From NCBI GenBank assembly GCA_028725765.1, contig JAQYRL010000070.1, positions 1 to 46,224 on the forward strand: a stretch of 46,224 nt of DNA, given 5' to 3'. The notes under the pieces were generated by a model. It was not told the DNA's origin and made no database searches. It was given only the letters and a program-made list of their open reading frames with translations. This DNA comes from Clostridiales bacterium. Its GTDB lineage: Bacteria; Bacillota; Clostridia; Peptostreptococcales; Anaerovoracaceae. Within the stretch, counting starts at the first letter, position 1; the number at the start of each line of letters is the position of its first letter. The translations under genes and the position numbers were made by a program. Positions 1 to 9,211 of the stretch are shown here, piece after piece.

Positions 1-133
1 TCAGGCTACGATTTCGCTATCCCTTCTTCTCGCCCAAGCCTCACGACTTGAACCTTGGGAGTCGCTTTGGGGTTCGTCGGCAACTACGCCCCTTGTGGAC
101 TTTCACCACAGATTGACGGCATGCCCGTCATAC
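1..133 (-). mobile_element. 5' end of a group II intron (truncated by window edge)
   Basis: Read on the minus strand, the segment starts GTATGACGGG at 133, close to the group II 5' consensus GUGYG. A small hairpin (GACGG/CCGTC) follows, then GTGGTGAAAGTCCAC and GGGGCGTAGTTGCC, which look like domain I of bacterial group II introns. No reading frame runs through it, so it is better read as structured RNA than as coding. It begins right after the T-tract of the hairpin at 138-178, the insertion habit known for class C introns. The reverse transcriptase ORF, if present, lies outside the window. Identification rests on remembered sequence style and not on a covariance search. Confidence 0.5.
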
Positions 134-137
134 TACT

Positions 138-178
138 AAAAAGACTCCAACAAGGCTATACGATTGGAGTCTTTTTTT
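138..178. terminator. Bidirectional hairpin terminator, intron target
   Basis: Arms AAAAAGACTCCAA (138-150) and TTGGAGTCTTTTT (164-176) form a 13-bp stem with T-tracts on both strands. On the minus strand it lies downstream of the two-component operon. The intron-like sequence starts at the end of its minus-strand T-tract. Confidence 0.75.
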
Positions 179-402
179 AGAAGGTTATGCATAAAAGAAA
201 ATTAAGAAAACTATAAATTGAGTTTTGGTATTCACTTTACATAATAAATTTTCTTAAATTTGAGCTTCTTATATAGTCGATTTTTTTATAATCAATTTGC
301 TTTAAAAATCGCATAAAAAGCATAGAGAAAATCTTTATAGCAACCTTTACATTATGATAACGATTGAGCTCAATAATACTCATAAATATTCATTTTTATT
401 TT
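179..402. other. AT-rich gap, nothing recognised
   Basis: This is about 220 bases of very AT-rich DNA between the terminator and the response-regulator stop codon. I see no convincing ORF, repeat or RNA. It is probably 3' untranslated sequence of the two-component operon. Confidence 0.5.
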
Positions 403-1257
403 CTATCCATTGTAGGAATTTTTATACATCAGCAGCCCCTCCACAAACTTTGGTATTGCAACACGTCCACCGTTTTCGTTCCTACCCTCTATGCACTCCA
501 TTTCATCTTTTATACTTTTAAAATCAAAAACATAGTTAGCATATAACTGAAATATATCATTTCCATAGTCTGAAAGCCCTATGCTCGCAACATTAGAAAG
601 CCCCTTCTTTATTGCTCTGCGCATCCTTTGTTCCATGTTTTTGCTCGTATCACCTCTGGATTGTGCCACCTCCTCGAGAGCTTTTTTGTTGTAGTTTTCG
701 CCCTTCTTAATTAAATATTGACATAATGCCAAAATATCCGCTGTGCCCTTTTCCCCATTCATGCCGAGCATTCCAAGAAACATTGAAATTGCACTCGAGC
801 TATCATCGCTTGCATCGAATTTACCATCCAATTCCTCTTTTCGATTATCATTCTTGAAAATACCCTTAATGTCATTCATCATCGAATTTATCTTTTTCTT
901 TTCGGCTACATTGCTAAGAACAGCTATTATTTCTCTTAAATTAACTGGCTTATGGATAAAAAATTCAATACCCGCATCATAAGCCTGTGCTACCATTTCC
1001 TTGTCAGTAACCTTTGATAACATAACGAAAGCAATATCGCTATTTTCATTACTAACCCTCTTGACAAGATCTATGCCATCCATTTCCGGCATCAAAAGGT
1101 CGACAAGTACAATATCTGGTCTTTTCATTATTATCTCATTAACAGCCTTAGCAGGATCAGTCTCAAATCCTATAACATCTCCGATATCTTGAGATTCAAT
1201 AATATTTTCAATAGTTTTAATTACTCCAATTTTATCATCAACTATGTAATATCTCAT
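403..1257 (-). CDS. Response regulator, GlnL/YcbB family
   Basis: The 284-residue protein has an N-terminal receiver domain: acidic pair DD in YYIVDDK, phospho-acceptor Asp in DIVLVDLLMPEMDG, and the conserved Lys in FIHKPVN. The C-terminal part contains GTADILALCQYLIKKG and an Arg/Lys-rich helix (MRRAIKKGL), matching the YcbB-type DNA-binding domain of glutamine-responsive regulators. I chose the ATG at 1257, not 1284, because the receiver fold starts there and AGAAAGG precedes it by 9 bases. With this start it overlaps the upstream kinase gene by 20 bases, so the two are translationally coupled. It probably controls amino-acid (glutamine-type) use. The target genes are unknown. Confidence 0.8.
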   Translation of the reverse strand: MRYYIVDDKIGVIKTIENIIESQDIGDVIGFETDPAKAVNEIIMKRPDIVLVDLLMPEMDGIDLVKRVSNENSDIAFVMLSKVTDKEMVAQAYDAGIEFFIHKPVNLREIIAVLSNVAEKKKINSMMNDIKGIFKNDNRKEELDGKFDASDDSSSAISMFLGMLGMNGEKGTADILALCQYLIKKGENYNKKALEEVAQSRGDTSKNMEQRMRRAIKKGLSNVASIGLSDYGNDIFQLYANYVFDFKSIKDEMECIEGRNENGGRVAIPKFVEGLLMYKNSYNG

Positions 1258-2551
1258 CCTTATCAGCCTTTCTAAATGTCTCAACAGGGAATTTCATGGT
1301 AAACACCGTTCCCTCGCCTTTTTTGCTTGATACTGAAATTTTTCCGTCGAAATCATCTTCAACATATTCTTTTACCACACTAAGGCCTATACCCCTCTGT
1401 ATCTTTCCAGTATCTTCGCTAAATTTCGTCGAAAATCCAGGCAAAAATATAGATTCAAGCTGCAATTCGGACATACCTCGTCCATTATCAGTAAATTTCA
1501 GTATGTACTCATCATTAATCTCATCAAGCTCAACAATAATCAATCCCGACTTTTCTTTTGTTGCTTCTACAGCATTCACCATAAGGTTCCTCACTATAGA
1601 CATCATTTTAAAATAGCCTTCAACCAGAAAATTCACCTTTGACTTGATAACAATATTCACATTCCCAATTCTCAATTTATTTGAATTTGCAATTGCCAAA
1701 ACAATTTCTCTTTCTATCCCTAAAATTTCCTTCATGGTCAGCGGAGGGTCATCGTACTGGTCAACAAAGCTGGTTGAAATTGTACTAATTATCCCCAAAA
1801 AATCCCCTCGCACCTCATGTGCATGCTGTGAAATTTTCAGTGCCCTACTAGACCTGTCCCTCTCGATGCCGCTATCATCTAAAAGCTTGTAAAGCTCAAA
1901 CGCCTCTTTTGTTATATCATCAATTTCCTCAGCACTTTTCTTCATTATCTGAAGTTCTCCCTCGATAAGCGCAGCAAGCCCCAGAAGCCGCTTATATTCG
2001 CTTAGATTTTCTCTTTTCAACAAAACAGTTGTGTAGCGGTCAACTGCGATTAGAATCAGCTGAATAATTAGGGTTCGGACGAATGCAACAACAAGAAGGA
2101 CCACTATAGTATCTACAACAATCAGGTTGTGTCCTGCTTGAATACTCCTCATGCACATTTCCGCCATATTGGATAAAAAGTCGCACAAAAATAGTGCTGA
2201 AGGGTAATTGATGAGATTTCTCTCCTCCTTGATGATAACCTTATATACCAGAGGATAACATATGGCATATGTAAAAAAGAAAACCATATCAGGTAGAGCC
2301 GCATAACTTGCAACCTCAAGAGACTTTCCGTCAAACATTAAGAAAAACATCCTAAGCAGCGGCGAAAAAATTCCCGAGCATATTGCGATATAGGTTGGTG
2401 TCACATTTTCAAGCAGATACATAAAAATTGCCATTATCAAGACTGATAAAGCGACGATGAAGCCATCCGAAAAAATATTAACATGTATCTGAGATGCAAT
2501 TGACACAAAAATTGCAACAAGTATTGTGCTTTTTATTTTGTCATTATTCAT
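1238..2551 (-). CDS. Membrane sensor histidine kinase, GlnK/YcbA-like
   Basis: About six hydrophobic segments fill residues 1-190 of this 437-residue protein. A linker follows with a candidate phospho-acceptor His in SQHAHEVRGDFLGI. The GHKL ATPase domain then shows the N box RNLMVNAVEA, G1 DNGRGM, F box FLPGFSTKF and G2 GIGLSVVKEY. The start at 2551 follows GGAGG by 5 bases. It is cotranscribed with the overlapping response regulator and is its likely partner. There is no periplasmic sensor domain of note, so the stimulus is probably sensed in the membrane or through a transporter, as suggested for other GlnK-like kinases (inference). Confidence 0.8.
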   Translation of the reverse strand: MNNDKIKSTILVAIFVSIASQIHVNIFSDGFIVALSVLIMAIFMYLLENVTPTYIAICSGIFSPLLRMFFLMFDGKSLEVASYAALPDMVFFFTYAICYPLVYKVIIKEERNLINYPSALFLCDFLSNMAEMCMRSIQAGHNLIVVDTIVVLLVVAFVRTLIIQLILIAVDRYTTVLLKRENLSEYKRLLGLAALIEGELQIMKKSAEEIDDITKEAFELYKLLDDSGIERDRSSRALKISQHAHEVRGDFLGIISTISTSFVDQYDDPPLTMKEILGIEREIVLAIANSNKLRIGNVNIVIKSKVNFLVEGYFKMMSIVRNLMVNAVEATKEKSGLIIVELDEINDEYILKFTDNGRGMSELQLESIFLPGFSTKFSEDTGKIQRGIGLSVVKEYVEDDFDGKISVSSKKGEGTVFTMKFPVETFRKADKDEILHS

Positions 2552-2673
2552 GAAACCTCCATGCCGTCCACAATACAAAAGAGTTCAACATCCTCAATAT
2601 TATAAATATCATCAAGATTATCAATATTATTTCTTTGATGAATCAGATAGATTTATTCGCTAATATTATACAA

Positions 2674-2719
2674 CAAAAATTCGCCGTAGCAAACCTTTCT
2701 CAGGTCTACCACGACGAAT
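2674..2719 (-). terminator. Terminator after arcC
   Basis: Arms at 2703-2719 and 2679-2695 form a 17-bp stem with four G-U pairs on the minus strand, followed by TTTTTG. This separates arcC from the downstream kinase gene. Confidence 0.7.
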
Positions 2720-2799
2720 ATTATAAATCTAATAAACTCAATATTATGGGCTACAACAATCACAACAAATGATAGCAATGTAACCCTGATGTCATAAGC

Positions 2800-3741
2800 C
2801 TATTTTACAAATGCTGTTCCTGTTTCACCCTTAAGTGCGTCAATCGCTTTGTCAAGAGAAGTAATGATTGCTTTCTTGTTATCACCTGACTCTACGAATT
2901 TCATAGCAGCTTCAACCTTTGGAAGCATTGAACCAGGTGCAAAATGTCCTTCTTCAATATACTTCTTAGCATCTGCTATAGTTAAAGTGCTTAAATCCTC
3001 TTGATTTGGCTTATTGAAATTAATTGAAACCTTTTCAACCTCTGTGAGAATCATAAGAACATCAGCGCTCACTTCCTCTGCCAAGAGTTCTGCTGCAAAA
3101 TCCTTGTCGATTACAGCAGGAACACCCTCAAGAGAAGCATCCTCATGCTTAATTACAGGAATGCCACCACCACCACAAGAAATTACGATTGAAGTAGGCC
3201 ATAACTGCTTGATTGCATCAATTTCAACAATCTCCTCAGGGATAGGTGAAGCGACAACTCTTCTAAAGCCTCTGCCAGCATCCTCCTTCATAGAGTATCC
3301 CTTGGTTTTCTGGAGCTCTTCAGCCTCTTCCTTGCTATAGAAAGGACCTATAGGCTTAGTTGGATTTTTAAAGCCTTTATCCTCTTTGTCAACAACCATC
3401 TGAGTTACTACTGTAAGCACTGGGAAGTCTTTACCCTTCTTGTGAAGAGCATGCTTTAGTGCCTGCTGAAGATGATATCCGATATAGCCTTCAGACATTG
3501 CACCACAAACATCGAAAGGCATAGCTGGCGTAACGTCCTTTGCTGTCTCTGATGCAAGAAGAATTCTACCTACCTGAGGACCATTTCCGTGAACAACGCC
3601 CACTTCATATCCTGCCGCGCTTATTTCAGCGATGTATTCGCAGGTCTTCTTTACAACCTCAAGCTGAGCTTCAGCTGTAGCCTCTGATTTACCTGATTGT
3701 AAAGCGTTTCCGCCAAGTGCTATTACTATTTTTTCTGCCAT
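2800..3741 (-). CDS. arcC: Carbamate kinase
   Basis: The 313-residue protein is of normal family length. It begins MAEKIVIALGGNAL, the nucleotide-binding start typical of amino-acid kinase fold carbamate kinases, and has VVHGNGPQVG, SCGGGGIPV and VIDKDFAAELLA. It makes ATP from carbamoyl phosphate in the last step of arginine fermentation. AAAGGAGA lies 8 bases before the ATG. It is third in the order argF-arcA-arcC on the minus strand, separated from arcA by about 190 bases that contain a long imperfect hairpin, so its expression may be set apart from arcA. Confidence 0.95.
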   Translation of the reverse strand: MAEKIVIALGGNALQSGKSEATAEAQLEVVKKTCEYIAEISAAGYEVGVVHGNGPQVGRILLASETAKDVTPAMPFDVCGAMSEGYIGYHLQQALKHALHKKGKDFPVLTVVTQMVVDKEDKGFKNPTKPIGPFYSKEEAEELQKTKGYSMKEDAGRGFRRVVASPIPEEIVEIDAIKQLWPTSIVISCGGGGIPVIKHEDASLEGVPAVIDKDFAAELLAEEVSADVLMILTEVEKVSINFNKPNQEDLSTLTIADAKKYIEEGHFAPGSMLPKVEAAMKFVESGDNKKAIITSLDKAIDALKGETGTAFVK

Positions 3742-3843
3742 ATTTGTTTATCTCCTTTAGTTAATTTCATTTTTTTGTGAACACCTGAATAAATTCAGCA
3801 AATTTCAATTCCCATTGATTTCTATTGGGCTACATTGTACCCC

Positions 3844-3889
3844 ATAATGTACCATGGCAGTGCCATCAGCATCAGGCACCACCATGTAC
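3844..3889 (-). other. Long imperfect hairpin between arcA and arcC
   Basis: On the minus strand, TGTACATGGTGGTGCC and GGCACTGCCATGGTACA pair almost fully around a loop of about 10 bases. There is no T-tract after it, so it may be an mRNA processing or stability element within the arc transcript and not a terminator. Confidence 0.45.
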
Positions 3890-3933
3890 AATAAATTCAA
3901 CGGAATTAGATTATCAAGTTAGAGTCATTCCTC

Positions 3934-5157
3934 CTAGAGGTCATCCCTGTTAACAGGGCAAGACATACATCTAGGGCCACCTCTACCTCTTGAAACTTCA
4001 GAGCTTGTCATAGTCAACACTTTGATGCCCTTCTTGTCAAGTAGGTCGTTTGAAACGTAGTTTCTCTCATAAGTAACTACTGTTCCTGGAGCGATAGCAA
4101 GTGTGTTTGAACCATCGTTCCACTGCTCTCTCTGCGCTGCCATAAGGTCAGTTCCACCGCATCTGATAAGGTCTACTGCTGGAACATGAAGAACATTAGC
4201 TAAGATGCTTGCAAGAGTGTCTGTGATAGTCTTGAACTGAGCCTTTCCTTGCTTATCAAGTGTAATCTCAAATATTCTTAGAGGTCCTTCAATTTCAGGA
4301 TGAATGGTGAACTTATCAAAGTCAACCATTGTGAATACAGTATCAAGATGCATGAATGCTCTTTTCTTAGGAATCTCAAAGACAAGTACTCTCTTGAAGC
4401 TGTCCTTCTTAAGAACTCTCTCAGCAAATCTCTCGATTGCATTTGCAGATGTTCTCTGTGATAATCCTACAGCAACTGTTTCCTTATTAAGCACAAGAAC
4501 ATCTCCGCCTTCGATAGAAGCAGGGTCTTCATAATCATACCAAAGCTCTGTTCCTTCTGGCGCAAAATCCTTGTTATACTTATACATATATTCAAGGAAT
4601 AGTGCCTCTCTCTGCCTTGCAGGAGTATGCATCTTATGAACGTTAAGTCCATTACCTACGCAAGCACCTGGGTCTCTTGTGAAATAAAGGTTAGGCATTG
4701 GATCCATGAAGAATGGATAGTCAGATTCAACAAAGTCCTGAAGTGAATTCTGAGGCAGTTTGCCAAGTTCTTCCTTCTTAACTCCAGCAATAATCTTTGC
4801 AACCATCTTCTCGTTATCCATTGCATAAAGATATTCATAAAGAGCATCTCTAACAGTATCAGAGTTGATTGAAGGAGTCTCGTCGAGCATCTTGTTCAAA
4901 AACTCAGCCTTAACTTTCTCATCAGCCAAAGCTTTAGCTGTCTCCTCAACGTAATAAACTACCTCTATATCGTTATCCCTTAGAATGTTAGCAAATTCGT
5001 CATGTTCCTTCTGAGCCAGCTCTAGATATGGAATATCATCAAAAAGCAATCTTTCAAAATTATCAGGTGTCAAACCTTCGATTTCCTCTCCAAGTCTGTG
5101 GAGAAGTACCTTGTTTAACTTTCCAATTTCAGAAAAGTTGTGAATACCAAAACTCAT
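3934..5157 (-). CDS. arcA: Arginine deiminase
   Basis: At 407 residues it has family-typical length. It opens GIHNFSEIGKLNKVLLHRLG. It carries FTRDPGACVGNGLN, the EGGDVLVL motif, HLDTVFTMVD with the catalytic His, and the nucleophile Cys397 in GGPRCMSCP near the C terminus. It hydrolyses arginine to citrulline and ammonia in the cytoplasm, the first step of the ADI pathway. The neighbours supply the next steps: ornithine carbamoyltransferase upstream and carbamate kinase downstream. GGAG precedes the ATG. A terminator-like hairpin lies between argF and this gene, so it probably also has its own promoter. Confidence 0.97.
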   Translation of the reverse strand: MSFGIHNFSEIGKLNKVLLHRLGEEIEGLTPDNFERLLFDDIPYLELAQKEHDEFANILRDNDIEVVYYVEETAKALADEKVKAEFLNKMLDETPSINSDTVRDALYEYLYAMDNEKMVAKIIAGVKKEELGKLPQNSLQDFVESDYPFFMDPMPNLYFTRDPGACVGNGLNVHKMHTPARQREALFLEYMYKYNKDFAPEGTELWYDYEDPASIEGGDVLVLNKETVAVGLSQRTSANAIERFAERVLKKDSFKRVLVFEIPKKRAFMHLDTVFTMVDFDKFTIHPEIEGPLRIFEITLDKQGKAQFKTITDTLASILANVLHVPAVDLIRCGGTDLMAAQREQWNDGSNTLAIAPGTVVTYERNYVSNDLLDKKGIKVLTMTSSEVSRGRGGPRCMSCPVNRDDL

Positions 5158-5249
5158 AATTTTCTCCTTGTTTGTTACTCATTAACTATAGTTTCTTAAG
5201 TTATCTTTTATATAATCATAGTATGTATATCGCAATGTTCGCCATTTGA

Positions 5250-5267
5250 CTATTTTGTGCAAAATAG
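5250..5267. promoter_or_regulatory. Inverted repeat upstream of arcA
   Basis: CTATTTTG-TG-CAAAATAG is a perfect 8-bp-arm dyad located about 100 bases upstream of arcA. The 12-base core TTTTGTGCAAAA also occurs upstream of kal at 42384-42395. It could be an operator. A possible sigma-A promoter (TAGTCA-N17-TATACA) lies just downstream on the minus strand, with a weak match. Confidence 0.35.
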
Positions 5268-5269
5268 AA

Positions 5270-5310
5270 GCAGCCACCTTAAGGCGCCAAAAGCTCCCAT
5301 CACGGTGGCT
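5270..5310 (-). terminator. Hairpin after argF
   Basis: AGCCACC and GGTGGCT flank a GC-rich loop directly downstream of the argF stop codon. The following bases are T-rich but interrupted (CTTCTATTTTG), so termination may be partial and allow readthrough into arcA. Confidence 0.5.
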
Positions 5311-5324
5311 GAAATATTTATGTT

Positions 5325-6320
5325 TTATGCGATAGTAGCTACGATAACAGCCTTGATTGTGTGCATTCTGTTCTCTGCTTCATCAAACACCTTTGAGAAT
5401 CTAGATCTGAATACCTCGTCAGTAACCTCGCGAATATCATATCCTTCATCTTTCTGACCCTTAGCCATAGTAGTTTCAAAGTCGTGGAATGAAGGTAGGC
5501 AGTGCAAGAAGATTACATCATCGTTCTCAGTTGCCTTGATAAGATCCATGTCAACTCTGTAAGGAGTTAGAAGCTTAACTCTCTCAGGAATCTGTGCCTC
5601 TTCACCCATTGATGCCCAAATGTCAGTATAAATTACGTCTGCGCCCTTAAGTGCTGATTTTTCGTGGCTAACTTCGATAGTAGCACCTGTTTCCTTAGCA
5701 ACCTCTCTTGCTCTTTCAAGAACAGAAGAGTCAACTTCATCACAAAGTTCCTTTGGACCATAAGCCACAAAGTGCATTCCCATCTTAGCACAGCCATACA
5801 TCCAAGCATATGCCATGTTATTTCTAACGTCACCAACAAATACAACCTTAACCTTGTTAAGAGGCTTTGCAACGTGCTCTTCAATTGTAAGCATATCAGC
5901 CAAAATCTGTGTAGGGTGGTCAACGTCAGTCAATCCGTTCCATACAGGTACGCCTGCGTGCTCAGCAAGTTCTTCAACTACAGACTGCTTATATCCTCTG
6001 TACTCAATACCATCATAAAATCTTCCAAGAACCTTAGCGGTGTCCTCAAGAGATTCCTTTTTGCCCATCTGAGAGCTTCCTGAATCAAGGAAAGTAACTC
6101 CTGCTCCCTCGTCCATTGCTGCAACCTCGAAAGCACATCTTGTTCTTGTTGAAGTCTTCTCAAACAACAAAACAATGTTTTTACCCTTAAGGAGGTGATT
6201 AACTATGCCTGCTCTTTTCTTAGCCTTAAGATCATGTGCAAGGTCAAGCATGTATCTGATTTCTTCCGGAGTGAAGTCCATCAGAGTTAAGAAATTTCTA
6301 CCTTTAAGATTAACTGCCAT
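5325..6320 (-). CDS. argF: Ornithine carbamoyltransferase (catabolic type by context)
   Basis: The 331-residue protein has the carbamoyl-phosphate motif [12 protein letters not shown], the HPTQ motif in [10 protein letters not shown], the ornithine loop DIWASMGEE and the HCLP motif ([10 protein letters not shown]). It converts citrulline plus phosphate to ornithine and carbamoyl phosphate in arginine fermentation. The reverse reaction is biosynthetic, and sequence alone does not separate the two roles; placement with arcA and arcC argues for the catabolic one (arcB). I chose the ATG at 6320 because AAGGAG precedes it and the homologous start is [11 protein letters not shown]. Confidence 0.93.
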   Translation of the reverse strand: MAVNLKGRNFLTLMDFTPEEIRYMLDLAHDLKAKKRAGIVNHLLKGKNIVLLFEKTSTRTRCAFEVAAMDEGAGVTFLDSGSSQMGKKESLEDTAKVLGRFYDGIEYRGYKQSVVEELAEHAGVPVWNGLTDVDHPTQILADMLTIEEHVAKPLNKVKVVFVGDVRNNMAYAWMYGCAKMGMHFVAYGPKELCDEVDSSVLERAREVAKETGATIEVSHEKSALKGADVIYTDIWASMGEEAQIPERVKLLTPYRVDMDLIKATENDDVIFLHCLPSFHDFETTMAKGQKDEGYDIREVTDEVFRSRFSKVFDEAENRMHTIKAVIVATIA

Positions 6321-6419
6321 ATTGTTTCTCCTTTTCTTTAACATATAGTTTTTAGAAATAATTTTTTTTCTTATAAAGATTTTCTCTAATATAAGTATAC
6401 TTTAAATCTCGCAAAATAA

Positions 6420-6457
6420 AAAGTACCAGTTATACATATAAATAAAGTACCGGTACT
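6420..6457. promoter_or_regulatory. Candidate operator: AAAGTACC direct repeats and palindrome
   Basis: The heptamer AAGTACC occurs at 6421-6427 and again at 6445-6451, 24 bases apart. The second copy is part of the perfect 12-bp palindrome AGTACCGGTACT (6446-6457). The site lies 100-140 bases upstream of argF and just downstream of the MocR-type regulator gene. MocR proteins are known to bind spaced direct repeats, so binding by the neighbouring regulator is a reasonable inference. Confidence 0.45.
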
Positions 6458-6569
6458 CTGTTTTATATTCATTTTTACGTAAATTTAATCGTTTATTAAC
6501 TCCTATCTTCCTATGTTTAGTCATCATCTCACTATGTTTATTTACCAACTACCGATGTTTGATGATTAA

Positions 6570-8087
6570 CTACGTTTTCTTTACATGATTGCGAATTATT
6601 TCTGAGAAAACTTTCATACCTTCAATAAGCATGCTTTTCTTTTCATGGGAAAAATTTATTCTTATTTTGTTTTTGCCGCCCATTTTGTTGGGATAAAAAA
6701 CTGTTCCAGCAATAAGTGAAACGCCTCTTCTTTCTGCCTCTAAAACTACCTTTCTGCTATCAAGGCCTGTAGGCAGTTTGACCCATATATAAACGCCGCC
6801 TTTAGGACTATGATAACTCAATCCATATGGAGAGAGTTCATCTAAGAAGGGGCATATGGTTCTGAAATTTTCCCTATTTCTACGCCTTATTTCCGCTGTC
6901 TTTCTAACGTAGCTCCCATCTTCCAAACATCTAGCGATTAACTTCTGAGCCACCCATTCCAATGACATCAGCCTTACTGAAACAAGATATCTGAGACTCC
7001 TTGCTAGCTCTTCAGGTGCCACTATAAAGGCTATTGAAAGCCCTGGCACAAAACTTAATGCGAATGAATATATGTATATAACGTTATTACCTTTATCCAT
7101 GGATTTTAACGTTGGCTCAGGATTTCCAAAGAAATTAAGGTCTGAAGCGCTGTCATCTTCAATTATAGGAATTCTATATCTATATGAAAGTTCAAGAAGT
7201 TTCTTCTTTCGCTCTATCGAAAGGCATGCTCCAGTAGGATCATGATAACTGGAATTAATGTAAATATACTTAGGCTTATATTTTTCTATCATGGGCTCAA
7301 TGTTATCACACATCATTCCATTTTCATCTACAGGTACAGTTATAGCCTCACAATCGTTAAGGTCAATGAGCCTATAAACATCTGGGGATACTGGCTCTTC
7401 GATTAATATTTTGTCTCCAGGTTTGAGTGTAGCCGTCATGATAAAGTCAAACGCTTGGTTTGTCTCGCTCATAATCTGGATCTCACTCATCTTAGCTCTG
7501 ATACCCTTGCTCCTAAGATAATTAACAATCTGCTTTCGGCAATCGTCATCACCTTGGTAAGGTGTAATATATGATTCTTTTCTTCCATTTTCTTTCAAAA
7601 TATATGCAATGTTCGCTGCAATTTCTTCTTCATCATATATAATCGGAGGTATTCCAACAGCCATAGAAATTTTTGTATCCCTGCCCTGCTTCTGAAAATC
7701 ATTATCAAACTTCTCACCTACATCTCGGTACTCATCCTTAATCATCTGATCCCAGTTTACGTCCTTGCTTTTAAATTTGTCATAAGAATAAGGTCCTAGT
7801 TTCCTGCTCTGCTCAACTTTATTCTTACTTGAATTTATTATTTCATTAGTCTTATAAGATACCTGGTAACCTATTCCTTGCCTCGACATAATAAGCTGCT
7901 CCGCCTTCAATTCTCCGTAAGCCCTAATTATTGTATTCCTATGCACGCCAAGTTTTTCAGCAAATATTCTTTCTGAAGGTAAATAAGAACCGTGCTGTAT
8001 ACTCCCATCAATTATCAACGATTTAATTTGGCTATAAATTTGCCAATACAGTGCTTCCTTTGATTTTTTATTAATTTTGATTTTCAT
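6570..8087 (-). CDS. MocR/GntR-type transcription regulator with aminotransferase-like domain
   Basis: Residues 1-75 are a GntR winged helix (LYWQIYSQIKSLIIDG, LPSERIFAEKLGVHRNTIIRAYGEL). Residues 130-505 are a fold-type I aminotransferase-like domain, with YINSSYHDPTG and the Asp of IEDDSASDLNFF. The usual SFSK-T-L-PGL segment that supplies the PLP Schiff-base Lys reads SFALSFVPGLS, so the lysine appears to be lost. The protein may therefore bind an amino acid or another ligand without covalent PLP. It lies upstream of argF-arcA-arcC on the same strand and starts 5 bases after the upstream methyltransferase stop. I infer a role in arginine catabolism. Confidence 0.85.
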   Translation of the reverse strand: MKIKINKKSKEALYWQIYSQIKSLIIDGSIQHGSYLPSERIFAEKLGVHRNTIIRAYGELKAEQLIMSRQGIGYQVSYKTNEIINSSKNKVEQSRKLGPYSYDKFKSKDVNWDQMIKDEYRDVGEKFDNDFQKQGRDTKISMAVGIPPIIYDEEEIAANIAYILKENGRKESYITPYQGDDDCRKQIVNYLRSKGIRAKMSEIQIMSETNQAFDFIMTATLKPGDKILIEEPVSPDVYRLIDLNDCEAITVPVDENGMMCDNIEPMIEKYKPKYIYINSSYHDPTGACLSIERKKKLLELSYRYRIPIIEDDSASDLNFFGNPEPTLKSMDKGNNVIYIYSFALSFVPGLSIAFIVAPEELARSLRYLVSVRLMSLEWVAQKLIARCLEDGSYVRKTAEIRRRNRENFRTICPFLDELSPYGLSYHSPKGGVYIWVKLPTGLDSRKVVLEAERRGVSLIAGTVFYPNKMGGKNKIRINFSHEKKSMLIEGMKVFSEIIRNHVKKT

Positions 8088-8092
8088 GGTTT

Positions 8093-9211
8093 CTACTTCT
8101 TTCCATGATACTGATAATATGTAGTTTCAATTCTACCGTTGTAAAGTTTTCTCCTTCGATTAGCCTTTTTACCCATTTTCTTTTCAAAATTTTTCTCCGA
8201 TGTAATGGCAAAAACCGACAGGGCATGATTGTCAGCCATAAGTCTTCTAAGAGATTTATCAACTATTTCGACTTCCTCATCGCTCCCGATTCTTTGCCCG
8301 TATGGTGGATTAGTTATAATTATCGCACCCTGCTCGGGAACTTTCAGCTTGCTCACGCTCATTTTTTCAAAATTGAGATCGTTGCCAACGCCTGCAGCTG
8401 CTGCATTTTCTCTCGCCGCCATAACAGCTTTCAAGTCAACATCATATCCTCTAATTAAAAGATCCCCTCCGCACTCTGCACTCTCTTCAGCCTTTTGCCT
8501 TTCTTTCTTCCATAAAGTTTCCGGGAATACATCCCATTCTTCGGACTCAAAACCCCTGCATAGACCTGGTGCAATATTTCTAGCTATCATTGCTGCTTCA
8601 ATCAAAATAGTCCCCGATCCGCAGCATGGATCTATAAGCAGTCTGTCCTTATTCCAAAATGAAAGTTCCACTAGGGCCGCCGCAAGTGTTTCCTTAATAG
8701 GCGCTTCCACGTTTTTTATTCGGTAACCTCTTTTGTGCAATCCTGACCCAGTTGTATCAATTGAAATTGTAAAAACATCTTTTAGCAGTGTGAATCTTAT
8801 CGGATATTTAGCACCTGTTTCCGGAAGTTCTGAATCGTGAAATTCAGATAGTCGCAAAACCATGGCTTTTTTTATTGTTCTCTGAATTGCAGGAAGACTA
8901 GTTAGTTTAGACTTAACTGTTGTCCCGTTTACGACAAAACAGCCGTCTTTCGGAATTATTTCTTCCCACGGCAGACCTTTAACAAACTGAAATAAATCTT
9001 CAAAGTTTTTCACTTCGGCTTCACCCATTTTAAGGAGTACTCGGTCGGCTGTTCTGAGCCATAAATTGGATTTTACAATTGCAGCAAGATCTCCCCTATA
9101 AGTAATTTTACCGTCCTCTGTTTTGATTATCTCATATCCTAAGTTTTCTATTTCGCGACGTGCAACTGCCTCTAAGCCAAATGTCGTTGTAGCAATCAAT
9201 TCATATTCCAT
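8093..9211 (-). CDS. THUMP-domain class I RNA methyltransferase (RlmL N-terminal-like, YpsC family)
   Basis: The start MEYELIATTTFGLEAVARREIENLG is typical of the ferredoxin-like/THUMP region of this family. The Rossmann methyltransferase follows with DPCCGSGTILIEAAMIARNIAPG and the catalytic NPPYGQRIG. The C-terminal Lys/Arg-rich tail KKANRRRKLYNGRIE fits rRNA binding. It likely methylates a guanine N2 in 23S rRNA using SAM. I set the start at 9211 because of homology and AAGG 10 bases upstream; METY at 9223 is possible. It is a housekeeping gene. Confidence 0.9.
   Translation of the reverse strand: MEYELIATTTFGLEAVARREIENLGYEIIKTEDGKITYRGDLAAIVKSNLWLRTADRVLLKMGEAEVKNFEDLFQFVKGLPWEEIIPKDGCFVVNGTTVKSKLTSLPAIQRTIKKAMVLRLSEFHDSELPETGAKYPIRFTLLKDVFTISIDTTGSGLHKRGYRIKNVEAPIKETLAAALVELSFWNKDRLLIDPCCGSGTILIEAAMIARNIAPGLCRGFESEEWDVFPETLWKKERQKAEESAECGGDLLIRGYDVDLKAVMAARENAAAAGVGNDLNFEKMSVSKLKVPEQGAIIITNPPYGQRIGSDEEVEIVDKSLRRLMADNHALSVFAITSEKNFEKKMGKKANRRRKLYNGRIETTYYQYHGKK

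Noticed and set aside
5230..5245. TGGCGAACATTGC upstream of arcA as a sigma-54 promoter
   Set aside because: GG and GC are only 8 bases apart on the minus strand.
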